Of a stretch of 49,456 bases of DNA, positions 15,920-24,527 are shown piece by piece. The DNA comes from an uncultured Fibrobacter sp. (GTDB lineage Bacteria; Fibrobacterota; Fibrobacteria; Fibrobacterales; Fibrobacteraceae). The stretch's first letter is position 1; each line of letters opens with the position of its first letter. The notes beneath the pieces were generated by a model. The model worked only from the letters and a program-made list of their open reading frames with translations. It made no database searches and was not told the DNA's origin. The position numbers were made by a program, and so were the translations under genes. The stretch is from NCBI GenBank assembly GCA_946405515.1, contig CAMJHM010000001.1, positions 77,289 through 126,744 of the forward strand, in the 5' to 3' direction.

Positions 15920-17812
15920 CTAGATGAAGGCTTCGATGCCGCCACGGCACTTCTTCCAGGCCGGGTCCTTCTTTTCGAGGAGGTCCATGACCTTTTCGTA
16001 GGTGGCGGTATTGGCAAAGCCCTTCCACAGGCGGCGTTCGACGGATTCACCGGAATCCTTGTCGATCGTCGTGATGGTGTCGTAGTAGTCGTGGTTGTCC
16101 TTGAACTCGTTGATGAGGATGCCCTTGAGGTCTTCGCTGTAGATCTTGGAGGCATACTTCAGCAGGGACTCGTTGAAGTCGAGTTCGTTTTCGACAAGGT
16201 ATTCGAAGTCGCGAATCGGGTCGCCGTAGATGAGCCAGTGGCGGAGCGCAATGGCCACCACGAGGTCCTTCACGGCGCTGCGGAAGATGAACTTGTCTTC
16301 GAGGCGGCCGTTCCAGGTAATCCTTGTCAGCGGGTTATCGTCGTTGGCCTCGATAGACACACCCTGGCCCGGGACCACGCGGCGAATCTTGATGGGCAAA
16401 CGGGTCAAGAGCTGCCATGCCTTGGTGTAGGCGATGGTCTTGCGGACGAAATCCTTTTCCTTTTCGGGAGCCACGCGCACAAAGGCACCGAAGCAACGCT
16501 GGTAAAGCGTTTCCTTGTCGAAGATGCAGTCGCTGGAGCGGCATTCGCTGAGTTTGCCGTCCATCATGAACAGCGTCTTGGCGAGTTCCGGGCGCATGCG
16601 GACTTCGAGCTTACGGGTACGGGCTTTGAGGCGCACGCCGTCTTTGTAAACGTAGGTGAAGCCTTCTTCCTGGTAGCGCTGCCAGATGAAGAACTGCAGG
16701 TCGTCGGCGGCGCGCAGGTGGTAGCTGAACACCGGGTTCTGGCGGTTGTTCGCCATGGTCACCTGGTTCAAGAAGGTATCGGCACCGGGGTACGGCACCA
16801 CGACCTTCACGAGCACCTTCGGGTTCACCGGCTTCTTGCTCTTCTTGAAATAGTTTTCGTAGGTGAACAAGCTCTGGGCACCGTTGATGATCTTCGGGCG
16901 TTCGATGAACAGCACCTTCTTGCCATCGCGTTCCTTGAGGCGCAGGTCGTCGCCGGTCAGCGTCATACCGTTGTGCAGGAACGGGAAGTCTTCCACGTCC
17001 ACGTTCTTGTCGTCGGCGCGTTCCATGGTCTGGAAGGCATCGATAAGGGCCGCGTTCGTGTGCGTGAGGTTGCCGAGGTAAGTACGGATGTTGCTCGAAA
17101 CGATAGCCATGTTGTGCTTTGTCTTGAGGCGCTTACCCAGGTTCACGTGGTAATCGAAAATCGTGCGGATCGGGCAAAAACCGAGGAAGAGTTCGCCGTG
17201 TTCGCTAGTCATGTGCAACGGATCGGAATCCATCACGATTTCAAGTTTGTCGTCCACGGAGCGGAAGTCGCGGGTCAGGTCATCGTGCTCGGCAATGATT
17301 TCGAGCTTGGCCTTGACTTCGGTCTTCCAGATGGCGAGCTTGCGGCGCATGTCCTTGAGGGTGCGTTCCAGTTCGCTGTCGGTGATGTCGCGGCTGGAGC
17401 GGGTGCGGAGCACCGTGATTTCCAAAGTCTCCATGTAGGGGCGGCTGGCCGGTGTATCGTCGCCGTCTTCTTCTTCGTCCTCGCTAATCTTGTTGATTGC
17501 CCAGGGGTCGGCTTCTTCGCGGAGTGACATGAAGAACGGGTTTTCCGGGTCGCTCGTGCGGAACACGGCAATCTGGAGCTGCTTCAGGTCTTTCGTCAGG
17601 TGGGACACCACCTTCTCGAGCGGTGTGGTTTCATCCAGGAAGATAAAGAATTCCAGGAAACCTTGGGAATACTGGAAGCCATGGAAACAACCATCCTCGT
17701 CCAGATTCAGGTGCCTGAGGGCTTTAATTCTGTCAGTAGGGTCGTTAGGATTGAGACTTAAGAGGCTAGCAACAAAGGCCAACCGACGTTCCTGAGATTT
17801 TGTTAATTCCAT
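15920..17812 (-). CDS. AIPR-family protein (abortive-infection phage-resistance-like)
   Basis: 630 residues; ATG preceded by AGAGGATTATA. The centre has the AIPR pattern: N-M-A-I-V-S-S-N-I-R-T-Y-L-G-N, then F-L-H-N-G-M-T-L-T, then I-E-R-P-K-I-I-N-G-A-Q-S-L-F (about residues 250-330). The family is named from lactococcal abortive-infection proteins and occurs in defence islands; its biochemical activity is not settled. No signal peptide or membrane segment. An acidic insert (E-D-E-E-E-D-G-D-D) lies near residue 115. Monocistronic, with its own terminator, and divergent from the leucine-rich-repeat gene. Confidence 0.75.
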   Translation of the reverse strand: MELTKSQERRLAFVASLLSLNPNDPTDRIKALRHLNLDEDGCFHGFQYSQGFLEFFIFLDETTPLEKVVSHLTKDLKQLQIAVFRTSDPENPFFMSLREEADPWAINKISEDEEEDGDDTPASRPYMETLEITVLRTRSSRDITDSELERTLKDMRRKLAIWKTEVKAKLEIIAEHDDLTRDFRSVDDKLEIVMDSDPLHMTSEHGELFLGFCPIRTIFDYHVNLGKRLKTKHNMAIVSSNIRTYLGNLTHTNAALIDAFQTMERADDKNVDVEDFPFLHNGMTLTGDDLRLKERDGKKVLFIERPKIINGAQSLFTYENYFKKSKKPVNPKVLVKVVVPYPGADTFLNQVTMANNRQNPVFSYHLRAADDLQFFIWQRYQEEGFTYVYKDGVRLKARTRKLEVRMRPELAKTLFMMDGKLSECRSSDCIFDKETLYQRCFGAFVRVAPEKEKDFVRKTIAYTKAWQLLTRLPIKIRRVVPGQGVSIEANDDNPLTRITWNGRLEDKFIFRSAVKDLVVAIALRHWLIYGDPIRDFEYLVENELDFNESLLKYASKIYSEDLKGILINEFKDNHDYYDTITTIDKDSGESVERRLWKGFANTATYEKVMDLLEKKDPAWKKCRGGIEAFI

Positions 17813-18069
17813 TATAATCCTCTAAGTGGAACCGACCAATACACCATTTAAACACCATTTAATAATGTATTGTCTCGTATTATGCACACTAAAAATAGTT
17901 TCAAATGGTCCATTTTGGACATATCAGAGCAAAAATCTTTAAAAAAACTTTTCAAATTGCCTAAAAATTAGTGCTCATACGAGCAAAAAGCATTCTTTTT
18001 ACTTTTTTTTTTTGCAAAACCCCTATGTTTTTGTAAAAATACTATGATTTAATCATTAGGAGAGCTTTT

Positions 18070-18822
18070 ATGAATTTGCTAGATATCATCGCCAAGGCCA
18101 AAGACGAAAAGGCCAAATCACTCGACCTGTCCCAGATGGGCCTGAGAATCCTTCCGCCGACCCTCTTTGAAATCGACTCGCTCGAAGAACTGAACCTCGA
18201 CAGGAACCTCCTCGTGGAGCTTCCCGAAGACATCGGCTTGCTGAAGAACCTGAAGAGCCTTTCCGTGAGCGAGAACGACCTCATGTCGTTGCCGGACAGC
18301 ATTGGCAACCTCAAGAAGCTCACGAACCTGTACCTGGGTTACAACAGCCTCTCCGAACTGCCGGACACCGTTGGCGCCCTACAGAACCTGCACAAGGTGA
18401 ACATCGCCAAGAACCAGCTGCTCGATCTCCCGGAAGAAATCGGCAACTGGGCAAACGTCACGAAGTTCAGCCTGCACGACAACATGCTCTCCGAAATTCC
18501 GGCCACCATCGGCAACATGAAGAAGCTCGAGAAGCTCTACCTCGACAACAACGACCTCACGTCGATCCCGGCAAGCCTCGGGAAACTCGAGAACCTCGAA
18601 ATCCTCATGATCTCGGGCAACCATATCGGTGCAGTTCCCTCGGAATTCGGCAATTTGAAGAAGCTCCGCGAACTCGTGCTCGATGCGAACCAACTCGCCA
18701 CGCTCCCCGAAAGCCTCGCCGAATGCGACAGCCTCTCCGTCATCTCCATCATCGAGAACCCGATGGAAGGCGGAATCCCGCGCGTGTTGCTGGATAAGAA
18801 GGGATTGAATATAGACCAGTAA
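18070..18822 (+). CDS. Leucine-rich-repeat protein, cytoplasmic
   Basis: 250 residues; ATG preceded by AGGAGAGCTTTT. Nearly the whole protein is made of about nine 23-residue leucine-rich repeats of the form L-P-x-x-I-G-x-L-x-x-L-x-x-L-x-L-x-x-N-x-L. There is no signal peptide, so it should act in the cytoplasm, probably by binding another protein. The partner is unknown. The upstream 257 bp shared with the AIPR gene are AT-rich and contain an 11-T run (18003-18013) and a small hairpin GCTC-ATAC-GAGC (17973-17984). Confidence 0.8.
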   Translation: MNLLDIIAKAKDEKAKSLDLSQMGLRILPPTLFEIDSLEELNLDRNLLVELPEDIGLLKNLKSLSVSENDLMSLPDSIGNLKKLTNLYLGYNSLSELPDTVGALQNLHKVNIAKNQLLDLPEEIGNWANVTKFSLHDNMLSEIPATIGNMKKLEKLYLDNNDLTSIPASLGKLENLEILMISGNHIGAVPSEFGNLKKLRELVLDANQLATLPESLAECDSLSVISIIENPMEGGIPRVLLDKKGLNIDQ

Positions 18823-18826
18823 TTTT

Positions 18827-18874
18827 TAGACGAGAGAACGGACCTTCGGTCCTACAGACGAAAGACGAGAGAGG
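18827..18874. repeat. Dispersed hairpin repeat family A, copy 1
   Basis: GACGAGAGAAC, then the hairpin GGACC-TTC-GGTCC (18840-18852), then TACAGACGAAAGACGAGAG. It matches 26359-26406 outside the stem. It sits just after the leucine-rich-repeat gene and before the S41 gene start. Confidence 0.8.
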
Positions 18875-18893
18875 TTTAAGGAGAATACGGAGA

Positions 18894-20267
18894 ATGAATC
18901 TATTGAGAAAATTCTCTTTTCCCGTTTTTTGTCTTTTAAAGAGAAATTCTCTCATCTCTCGTCTCTCTTTCGTCTTTCGTCTCTCGTCTCTCGTCTCATT
19001 CTCGTCTCTCGTCTCATTCTCGTCTCTCGTCTTACTAACTGCCTGTAGCGACTTCATGTCGCCTGTGAAAGAGACTCCCGAACCGACGGAATACACCTAC
19101 AACTACTGGCTCCTGGAAAAGACTTACCTTTTCGAAGACGAACTGGACAAGCTGGACCCCCATGGCGACTCCGTCCAAACTCTGTACAGAGCACTGGACG
19201 ACCCCTACACCCGCTACGTTCCCCCTTCCAAGAGCGAAGCCGCAGCCCAACAGATGAACACAAGCATCGTGGAAGGCGACATCGGCCTTGAATACATGTA
19301 CAAGCCCGAAGAGGAGCATGTCTTGTTCGTGTACCAGGTGTACCCCAAGAGCCCCGCAGCCAGGGCCGGAGTTCCCCGCTACGGCAACATCATCAGCATC
19401 AACGGGAAAGAAATCAAAACGATGGACGACATGGCGACCTACGACTCCATCATGACGTATTCCAAGAAGATTACCCTGAAGATTGCCGACGATTCCACGA
19501 CGCGCAAGTACAAAATGGAGAAAGAAGACATTTACGCCCCGACCGTGTTCATCGACACTATAGGCGAGATGACTTACATACAAATTAGAGAATTCAAGCC
19601 AACCACCGTCGACCAGGACAGCGGTTCCCTCGGCGAACTCAGGGATTATCTGGATTCCACACGCGACGATAAGGGAGTGCGCGTACTCGACCTCAGGAAT
19701 AACCCGGGCGGCCACGTGAGCCAGTGCGTAGGCATGGCAGACCTGTTCGTCGAAAAGGGAACGCTCTCGTCAAGGCACTGGAGGGCTTTTGACCCAAACG
19801 GGAAGGCCATTCACCGCAGAGACAGCCACGAGGCAAAAAAGGGAGATGCCGGCGAAAACGGAAAATTCCTTATTTTGGTCAACGGCAACAGTGCGAGTTG
19901 CGCAGAAATATTCACCGCCGCCGTAACAGAACTCGCCCCCATCCCCGTCGTGGGGTACACCACGTTCGGCAAGGGAATCGGCCAGACCACCTGGGATACC
20001 AAGGCAGGCGGGCTCGCCATCATCACGAACTTGGAGTTCATCACACCCAAAAAGAATTCCTACAACAAGACCGGAATCAAACCCGACTACCCTTGCGATG
20101 ATTTCGAGTCCGTTTACGAATGCGTTGAAGATGCGGCAAAAGCCGAATTTGGGCGAAAAAAATCCCGCAAAGCCAAGCTCCCCGGAGTAATCCTCCCGAG
20201 AAAAGCCACAACCGCCGGCGCCTACATCGAATCCGAAGAAACCCCAGACCCCTCCCGCATACACTAA
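18894..20267 (+). CDS. S41-family (C-terminal processing) peptidase lipoprotein 1
   Basis: 457 residues; ATG preceded by AAGGAG at ten bases. A long signal peptide ends in the lipobox L-L-T-A-C (Cys51). A PDZ-like segment follows ('S-P-A-A-R-A-G-V-P-R-Y-G-N-I-I-S-I-N-G') at about residues 140-210. The catalytic region has N-S-A-S-C-A-E (Ser nucleophile) and F-G-K-G-I-G-Q-T (general-base Lys and Gln), so the S-K-Q set of CtpA-type peptidases is intact. It likely trims or degrades envelope proteins from the outer or inner membrane. The signal peptide is encoded by repeat-derived DNA with an 18-bp in-frame tandem repeat. A paralogue lies directly downstream. Confidence 0.85.
   Translation: MNLLRKFSFPVFCLLKRNSLISRLSFVFRLSSLVSFSSLVSFSSLVLLTACSDFMSPVKETPEPTEYTYNYWLLEKTYLFEDELDKLDPHGDSVQTLYRALDDPYTRYVPPSKSEAAAQQMNTSIVEGDIGLEYMYKPEEEHVLFVYQVYPKSPAARAGVPRYGNIISINGKEIKTMDDMATYDSIMTYSKKITLKIADDSTTRKYKMEKEDIYAPTVFIDTIGEMTYIQIREFKPTTVDQDSGSLGELRDYLDSTRDDKGVRVLDLRNNPGGHVSQCVGMADLFVEKGTLSSRHWRAFDPNGKAIHRRDSHEAKKGDAGENGKFLILVNGNSASCAEIFTAAVTELAPIPVVGYTTFGKGIGQTTWDTKAGGLAIITNLEFITPKKNSYNKTGIKPDYPCDDFESVYECVEDAAKAEFGRKKSRKAKLPGVILPRKATTAGAYIESEETPDPSRIH
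18950..19033. repeat. CTCTCGTCT-type repeat run inside the S41 signal-peptide codons
   Basis: The run is built from CTCTCGTCT and TTTCGTCT words, the reverse complement of repeat family A. The last part is an 18-bp unit (CTCGTCTCTCGTCTCATT) repeated in frame, coding S-S-L-V-S-F twice and then S-S-L-V-L-L. It can pair with 18853-18874, which includes a 13-base exact complement. Confidence 0.8.
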
Positions 20268-20268
20268 T

Positions 20269-20598
20269 CCCCCTCCCGCATAGCCTAAAACCAAAATTTT
20301 CAAAAAAACAAACAAATTGTTTTCAGCGGCCCTTTTTTTTCTTGGCAATTCAGAAATTACCAACGACTAAAAGTGCATAAACAGCCCAGCATTACCTAAG
20401 TGAATGCGGGATATTTATTCAGTCATCGAGAAATTGATTTATCGTAAAGAGAATAGAAGCGTCGGCCAGGGAAGGGGAGGGTGCAGGGAGGGGACCGGGC
20501 GGCCTTCGCAACTCTGAGCTGGGTCCCCTCCCGCATAGCCTAAAACTAAAATTTTCAAAAAAAAAAAACAAATTGTTTTCAGCGGCCTTTTTTTTTCT
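20269..20598. repeat. Intergenic direct repeats and hairpin between the two S41 genes
   Basis: The 373-bp gap (20268-20640) holds no gene. Two copies of a ~75-bp segment (20269-20342 and 20524-20598) share CCCCTCCCGCATAGCC, an A-rich tract, AAATTGTTTTCAGCGGCC and a T-run. Between them lies GGGAGGGGACC (20486-20496), complementary to GGTCCCCTCCC (20522-20532). The T-runs after CAGCGGCC could help termination after the first S41 gene. Confidence 0.75.
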
Positions 20599-20640
20599 TA
20601 TTTTTCAAAGAAAGGGTTTTAATCGAGGCAACAAAGTATC

Positions 20641-22110
20641 ATGAACAAGACAAAGATTTTCATACTGTTTGTATCCATTTTTTCTTTCCTTTTTGCCTCT
20701 TGCACGCCAGTATCAACTGATGAGCGCGAAGACGAAGGCGCATTCGAGAACGCTCTCCGTGAAGCTGCAAGAGAAAGAAGACTGAAACTCCCCTTGTCCG
20801 ATAAAGATTTTGAGAAGTTGCCCATAGAACTCCAAGAGTTCGAATTGACCTACGAACTGCTGGACCTGTTCTACCTGTACGCCCACATGAAAAGCGAACT
20901 GGGTGGCAGGAACGACTATTTTGAACAATCCGCAGGGACTCCTTATGCCAAGTTACCCTTTGGCGACATTTACTTTATGTTCAGCCAGATGAGTTGCCCA
21001 TTCACCAACTATTACGACCCAAGTTATGCCGATGAAATTTCCGATGCTCTGTACTACTCCGACTACGGAGTCGGCTTCGGATTCAGGCTCGACACCATTG
21101 AACACAATCTCAACGACGAAGCCGTCATCGCGAACGTCTATCCGGCCGGCCCAGCCAAAGACGCAGGCCTCAAAGACGGGGACGTCATCGTCAGCATTGA
21201 CCGCAAGACGGTAACCCGCGAAAAAGTCGAGTCACTGGAATTGAGCAGCAAAGAAGGCGACATATTCACATTCGTTATCGCACGCGATCAAGAACTCGAC
21301 ACCATAGAAATCAAGGCAAGCCAAGTGAAGGCCCCGACAGTATACGTCAATTACAGGGGCGACATCCCGATGATTACCGTCACCGAATTCACCGACACCA
21401 CTATCACGGATGCCGGAACTTATGGAGAATTTAAGGAGGCACTGGAAAAAACGGCCGGAGCCAAGGCGACCATCATCAACCTCGCCGACAACGGAGGCGG
21501 TTCGGTGGACCACTGCGAATCCATGGCGGCAGAATTCCTCCCCAAGAACACGCTCCTCGGCTATTCCATCTCCGCAGAAATTGACAGTTCCAAGTACGAT
21601 TACAAGCAAAGAATTGACACCACCGCCATGTATGCCTCCGACTTCTATAAAACAGAAGGCGGCATGGCTCAAGACCGTTACGTCGTGTTCATCGAGAACG
21701 GTGGCACAGCAAGTTGCGCAGAACTCATGATTTCTGCTGTTACCGCAGTAAGGAACGCTCCGGTCGTCGGTACGCGCAGCTACGGCAAGGGTATCGGGCA
21801 GTATTACTTCCCGACTGCGGCAGGTGGATTCGCAGGAGTCACCAGTTCACAGTTCATGGACCAAAACAAGGAATCTTATCACACGTTCGGTATCGAACCC
21901 GATGTTGTCAGAATCAAGCTGAAAGACGCTGTGGACGCCGCATTCGAAATTGCAGAAGAAGGAACCTTGGTAAGGACCGCCGGTTACAGCAGCACGCCGT
22001 CTGGGCACTTCCCCGCCCTCGCACGCTCAACCGCAGTTCGCCAGAACTTCAACCGCCGAGACCACTTCGGTGCGTTCCAAGTAAAGAAATTCCCGAGATA
22101 CTTGAAGTAA
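20641..22110 (+). CDS. S41-family peptidase lipoprotein 2
   Basis: 489 residues; signal peptide with lipobox L-F-A-S-C (Cys21). A PDZ-like segment is at about residues 150-215 ('A-G-P-A-K-D-A-G-L-K-D-G-D-V-I-V-S-I-D'). The catalytic part has N-G-G-T-A-S-C-A-E with the Ser nucleophile, and Y-G-K-G-I-G-Q-Y with Lys and Gln. Overall organisation matches the preceding S41 gene, from which it has diverged strongly, so this is an old tandem duplication. It is convergent with the M23 peptidase gene (12 bp apart). Substrate unknown; envelope proteolysis is the expected role. Confidence 0.85.
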   Translation: MNKTKIFILFVSIFSFLFASCTPVSTDEREDEGAFENALREAARERRLKLPLSDKDFEKLPIELQEFELTYELLDLFYLYAHMKSELGGRNDYFEQSAGTPYAKLPFGDIYFMFSQMSCPFTNYYDPSYADEISDALYYSDYGVGFGFRLDTIEHNLNDEAVIANVYPAGPAKDAGLKDGDVIVSIDRKTVTREKVESLELSSKEGDIFTFVIARDQELDTIEIKASQVKAPTVYVNYRGDIPMITVTEFTDTTITDAGTYGEFKEALEKTAGAKATIINLADNGGGSVDHCESMAAEFLPKNTLLGYSISAEIDSSKYDYKQRIDTTAMYASDFYKTEGGMAQDRYVVFIENGGTASCAELMISAVTAVRNAPVVGTRSYGKGIGQYYFPTAAGGFAGVTSSQFMDQNKESYHTFGIEPDVVRIKLKDAVDAAFEIAEEGTLVRTAGYSSTPSGHFPALARSTAVRQNFNRRDHFGAFQVKKFPRYLK

Positions 22111-22122
22111 CAAAAACAGGAA

Positions 22123-23442
22123 TTACTTCCGGCCAGTCACGTCACGCATACGGACCATCACGTCCGTCGTGTCGTTTACTCTTACAGCCGGAGCAGCAAG
22201 CGTAAGTTCAACCTGCTTCCTGATTTCGCCGACTTGGACCTTGAGTTTTGCAAGGCGCTCGCCCGCAAGTTTCGGGGTCGCAATCATCGTTTTAGAGAGC
22301 GGGTTTATCCAGGCACCCTTCGCATTCTTGAAGCCAAAATGCAGATGCGGGCCCGTGCTACGCCCGGTCGAGCCGACGCGGCCGATAATCTGCCCCGCCG
22401 ACACGTGAGCGCCCACGCCCACTCCGCGCGACGACAGGTGCATGTACCAGCTTACCGAATTGTCCCTATGCTTGATTGCAATCTTGTTGCCGCTCAGCGG
22501 GTCGAAACCGGAAACCGTCACCACACCGACTGCAACCGCATGGACCGGCGAACCTGTAGGGCTACCATAGTCTACACCGTGGTGAACCGTACGCTTGCCC
22601 GTAATGGGATGGATGCGCGAGCCGTAGGAACTCGTAATGTGTAGGCGGTCGAGCGGATAACGGAGGCCATCAAAAATGAGCGCCTCGCCCGATTCCGTGT
22701 AATGTGCATTGTACGTACTCTTGGGGTCACCGTCGTAATACCGGAACGCTTCGTGGTGCCCGACAGTCCTGCCGTCGAACTCGGCATAAATGACCTTGCC
22801 ATCAATCCAGATCGAATCCTGATAGAATGTCTCTTCAAGCAAAATGCGGAAACGGTCGCCCGGCCAAGCCTGCCTAAAAGCCACCTTGCACTGGAGAACG
22901 CCACCCACAATGCCCACCATGCGCGAAGGAATCCCCACCTTGTGTAAAATGCCGCTCAAGGTGCCGTCCTTTTCGATAACGCCCTCGTACACAGACTGGC
23001 GGACCTTCACCGGCTTTTCAATGCGGCTGTACACATAGCCCGTGTCCACCTTGCTCATCACGTGGATAGTCGCCGGGTTCGGCGCATAGCGGAACCGCTG
23101 AACACTGCCGCTAGAATCCAATGCCGCAAAAAACACATGGCCCACGCGCATTTTGGAAAGCTCCACGCTATCCTGCATGCCGAGCACAATCTTGCCACGT
23201 TCCTTCTGGTTTATTTGCATGCGGTAGAGCACTTGGAAAAGGCCGTCACCCGCACGGACCGTGTCATTGAAGATAGTCCAGTTTCCCGGCAGTTGCTGGA
23301 GCCTGTCTATTTCGAGCCGGAGAGAATCTGCCGCGCTTTCAAGCATTGCGGCTTCCTCTTGCAGGTCTGCAATTTTCGCCTCTTCGCGACAACCTACAAG
23401 AGACACAATAACAAAAAGAACAAATAATCTAAAAAGGGACAT
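22123..23442 (-). CDS. M23-family murein endopeptidase lipoprotein
   Basis: 439 residues from ATG 23442 (AGG six bases upstream; the TTG at 23445 adds one residue). Lipobox S-L-V-G-C with Cys18, then a coiled-coil stretch to about residue 50. The C-terminal LytM/M23 domain has H-H-G-V-D-Y (H287 and D291, the HxxxD zinc ligands) and G-P-H-L-H-F-G (H366, H368). All zinc ligands are present, so it should be an active peptidoglycan endopeptidase of the MepM type. It is likely used for wall expansion or division. Confidence 0.88.
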   Translation of the reverse strand: MSLFRLFVLFVIVSLVGCREEAKIADLQEEAAMLESAADSLRLEIDRLQQLPGNWTIFNDTVRAGDGLFQVLYRMQINQKERGKIVLGMQDSVELSKMRVGHVFFAALDSSGSVQRFRYAPNPATIHVMSKVDTGYVYSRIEKPVKVRQSVYEGVIEKDGTLSGILHKVGIPSRMVGIVGGVLQCKVAFRQAWPGDRFRILLEETFYQDSIWIDGKVIYAEFDGRTVGHHEAFRYYDGDPKSTYNAHYTESGEALIFDGLRYPLDRLHITSSYGSRIHPITGKRTVHHGVDYGSPTGSPVHAVAVGVVTVSGFDPLSGNKIAIKHRDNSVSWYMHLSSRGVGVGAHVSAGQIIGRVGSTGRSTGPHLHFGFKNAKGAWINPLSKTMIATPKLAGERLAKLKVQVGEIRKQVELTLAAPAVRVNDTTDVMVRMRDVTGRK

Positions 23443-23492
23443 CAAAACCTATCCATAAACAAAGCGAACTAAAGATAACTATTAAACAAAAA

Positions 23493-23514
23493 GCCCTGGC
23501 AAAAAAGCCAGGGC
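23493..23514 (-). terminator. Terminator of the FKBP gene
   Basis: GCCCTGGC-AAAAAA-GCCAGGGC, eight-pair stem; on the minus strand it is followed by TTTTTG. It lies between the FKBP and M23 genes and separates their transcripts. Confidence 0.85.
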
Positions 23515-23551
23515 AAAACACGATTATGGAGCCGGTAGGCCGGCAGACCAT

Positions 23552-24400
23552 TTACGGATTGGCAGGAGCAGCTTCGGTCTTCGGGGCTTCAGCCGGCTTT
23601 GCAGCGGGCTTCGGAGCAGCCTTCGGAGCGGCCTTGGCCTCTACCTTCGGTTCTTCCTTGGGAGCGTCAGCAGCGTGCGTGTCGATGAGTTCCATTTCGA
23701 ACACGAGGAGGCTGTTGCCCGGAATCTGGGCGCCACGGCCGTGCGGACCGTATGCGAGGTCGCTCGGGATCCATGCGGTGACCTTTTCGCCCACCTTCAT
23801 GAGCTTGAGCATTTCGGTCCAGCCCGGAATCACAGCGTTGATCGGGAACTCAAGCGGTTCGCCACGGTCAACGGAACTGTCGAACTTGGTGCCGTCCAGG
23901 AGCGTACCGGTGTAGTGAACCTTCACGATGTGGTCATCGGCAGGAGTTGCACCCGTACCTTCGGTGATTACCTTGTACTGGAGGCCACTAGCAGTGGTCA
24001 CGACGCCTTCGGCAGTCTTGTTCGAAGCGAGGAAAGCTTCTCCGGCGGCCTTGTTAGTTTCAGCAGCGATGCTATCCTTCTTCACCTTTTCAGCCTGACG
24101 AGCCTGAGAGAGGTCGGTCAGGGTCTGGAAAATCACGGAGTCGTTCATCAGGAACTTAGCAGAATCTTCCATATAACGTTCCTTGAACGCCTGGATGAAG
24201 AGGTCAATGTCCAAATCGATGGAGTCGCGAGTAACGAGCTGGAAATGAGCCTGGTTGCCAAAATGGGCACCGAGAGCGTAGCTGTACTTGTCCTTCTCGG
24301 TAACAAGGGAAGTCTTGGTCTTCGGGCCTTGGCAGAACTGGTCACAGCCAGTGAGAAGCATGGCAATAGCGCCAGCCGCAATAATCATTTTTGTCTTCAT
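23552..24400 (-). CDS. FKBP-type peptidyl-prolyl cis-trans isomerase lipoprotein
   Basis: 282 residues; ATG preceded by AGAGGACTCTTT. Lipobox L-L-T-G-C, then an N-terminal helical dimerisation region of the FkpA/Mip type, then an FKBP domain at about residues 130-245 (V-K-V-H-Y-T-G-T-L-L-D-G-T-K-F-D-S-S and I-P-G-W-T-E-M-L-K-L-M-K-V-G-E-K). The C-terminus is a ~40-residue Ala/Pro/Lys/Glu-rich tail. It assists folding of exported proteins in the periplasm. Divergent from glmS across 127 bp. Confidence 0.9.
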   Translation of the reverse strand: MKTKMIIAAGAIAMLLTGCDQFCQGPKTKTSLVTEKDKYSYALGAHFGNQAHFQLVTRDSIDLDIDLFIQAFKERYMEDSAKFLMNDSVIFQTLTDLSQARQAEKVKKDSIAAETNKAAGEAFLASNKTAEGVVTTASGLQYKVITEGTGATPADDHIVKVHYTGTLLDGTKFDSSVDRGEPLEFPINAVIPGWTEMLKLMKVGEKVTAWIPSDLAYGPHGRGAQIPGNSLLVFEMELIDTHAADAPKEEPKVEAKAAPKAAPKPAAKPAEAPKTEAAPANP

Positions 24401-24527
24401 AAAGAGTCCTCTTTTAAAATTGACACCAGTAAAATAGCAAAACGGCAGTGATTTAGCGCACGAAAAAAAGATTTTTACACATTCTTTTCGTATATTATGT
24501 CAGAATTTATCTTTTAAAGGATTTATT

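Noticed and set aside
16091..17527. A 478-residue open frame on the + strand opposite the AIPR gene
   Set aside because: It is fully antisense to a well-supported gene, is rich in V/H/F/E as expected from a shadow frame, and has no recognisable domain.
24401..24527. A glmS ribozyme or riboswitch before glmS
   Set aside because: The 127-bp divergent region is AT-rich and short, and no ribozyme core could be recognised.
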